DNA from: an uncultured Bacteroides sp. | GTDB taxonomy: Bacteria > Bacteroidota > Bacteroidia > Bacteroidales > Bacteroidaceae | Assembly (NCBI GenBank): GCA_947071285.1 | Contig: CAMTFK010000253.1 | Span: 1-6,608, forward strand | Direction: 5' to 3' | Length of the DNA: 6,608 bases | In this document: in pieces, positions 5,959 through 6,608 of the stretch | Numbering within the stretch: the first letter of the stretch is position 1 | Layout of the letters: each line of letters opens with the position of its first letter | The notes under the pieces: generated by a model | Databases searched by the model: none | What the model saw: the letters and a program-made list of their open reading frames with translations, nothing else | Told to the model about the DNA's origin: nothing | Position numbers and translations under genes: made by a program

Positions 5959-6608
5959 TTATTTTTCAATTCTTTCCACGATCTCACGAGTGAAAGCGGA
6001 AGTAGAGAGGGAGGTTCCATTCGGCATAAAACGGGCTAAATCGTGTGTAGCGCGAGCGTCCAAGAAGCTTTGTTCCAAGGCTTTCTCTATCAGAGCAGCC
6101 GCTTCTTTCCAGTCAAAATATTCGAGCATCATTACTGCCGAAAGGATAATAGAACAAGGGTTCACCACATCTTTTCCCGCAATATTGGGGGCTGTTCCGT
6201 GAGTCGCTTCAAAGATGGCATGACCTGTCTGGTAGTTGATATTTGCTCCCGGAGCGATACCGATACCGCCTACCATAGCCGCCAGTTGGTCGGAAACGTA
6301 GTCTCCATTGAGGTTTAAGGTGGCTATTACGGAATATTCTTCGGGAATCAGGAGTGTATTTTGCAAGAAAGCATCCGCAATGCAATCTTTTATCACCAGT
6401 CTGCCATCTGCCAAGGCATCGCCAAATTCACGTTGCGCCAGTTCGTAGCCCCATTTTTTGAAACCACCTTCGGTAAACTTCATAATATTCCCTTTATGCA
6501 CCAGTGTTACGGAAGGCAAATGATGGTCGAGCGCATACTGGCAGGCAGCACGTACAAGACGCTCCGTGCCCTCACGTGATACAGGTTTCACACCGAAAGA
6601 AGAGGTTT
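5959..6608 (-). CDS. icd: Isocitrate dehydrogenase, 3' half (5' end outside window)
   Basis: This enzyme oxidatively decarboxylates isocitrate to 2-oxoglutarate. About 215 codons are present, roughly the C-terminal half of the 416-residue E. coli protein. The frame runs open past the window edge (TSSFGVKPVSREGTERLV), so the GTG at 6591 is an internal valine codon and not a start. Diagnostic stretches are VTLVHKGNIMKFTEGGFKKW (with the catalytic Lys), IVIKD-like VIKDCIADAFLQ, LNLNGDYVSDQLA, VGGIGIAPGANI and ATHGTAPNIAGKDVVNP. The metal-binding aspartates in DAFLQ, NGDY and SDQLA are present. In the coenzyme site, E. coli Lys344-Tyr345 is replaced by Asn-Ile and Tyr391 by His, but Arg395 is kept (HDLAR), so NADP versus NAD preference is unclear. 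It precedes gltA by 26 bp in the same direction. Aconitase upstream is expected but unseen. Confidence 0.95.
   Translation of the reverse strand, partial: TSSFGVKPVSREGTERLVRAACQYALDHHLPSVTLVHKGNIMKFTEGGFKKWGYELAQREFGDALADGRLVIKDCIADAFLQNTLLIPEEYSVIATLNLNGDYVSDQLAAMVGGIGIAPGANINYQTGHAIFEATHGTAPNIAGKDVVNPCSIILSAVMMLEYFDWKEAAALIEKALEQSFLDARATHDLARFMPNGTSLSTSAFTREIVERIEK

Noticed and set aside
6589..6591. GTG as a start codon of a short 210-residue isocitrate dehydrogenase
   Set aside because: The frame continues upstream with family-matching residues (SSFGVKP), and the family is about twice as long; the gene is cut by the window edge.

Overview
The window reads as a chromosomal segment of a gut Bacteroidota, most likely Bacteroides or a close relative. 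The evidence is a promoter of the Bacteroidota type (TAnnTTTG), scarce Shine-Dalgarno sites, a TonB-dependent receptor with an N-terminal carboxypeptidase-regulatory-like domain, and a citrate synthase and isocitrate dehydrogenase of bacterial type lying side by side. All six genes are on the minus strand, so transcription runs from high to low coordinates. No RNA gene, mobile element, CRISPR array or convincing plus-strand gene was seen.

In transcription order, the right part (6608-4589) holds the 3' half of an isocitrate dehydrogenase gene (icd) and a complete citrate synthase gene (gltA), 26 bp apart. These make 2-oxoglutarate from oxaloacetate and acetyl-CoA, with aconitase as the missing step, probably upstream outside the window. 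A hairpin with a T-rich tail follows gltA and should end this operon.

The middle (4395-1511) is a tight three-gene operon. It encodes a membrane protein strikingly like animal steroid 5-alpha-reductase, an FMN-dependent Old Yellow Enzyme-type ene-reductase, and a short-chain dehydrogenase whose start overlaps the preceding stop (ATGA). Together these match the 5-alpha-reductase / 5-beta-reductase / 3-beta-hydroxysteroid dehydrogenase cluster described in gut Bacteroidota. That cluster reduces 3-oxo-delta4 bile acids and steroids, for example to isoallolithocholic acid. The substrate assignment rests on family resemblance and gene combination; the enzyme classes themselves are clear from motifs.

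The left part (1318-1) is the 5' two-thirds or so of a TonB-dependent outer-membrane receptor gene with signal peptide, regulatory-like domain, plug and the first barrel strands; its 3' end lies outside the window. It has its own good promoter. From memory, the neighbourhood resembles the B. thetaiotaomicron region around BT2065-BT2072, where the receptor is the xenosiderophore receptor XusA. That match is recall and was not checked.

The window therefore holds no wholly new system that I can defend. The steroid operon is the most interesting part, with several residue-level peculiarities listed in the findings.
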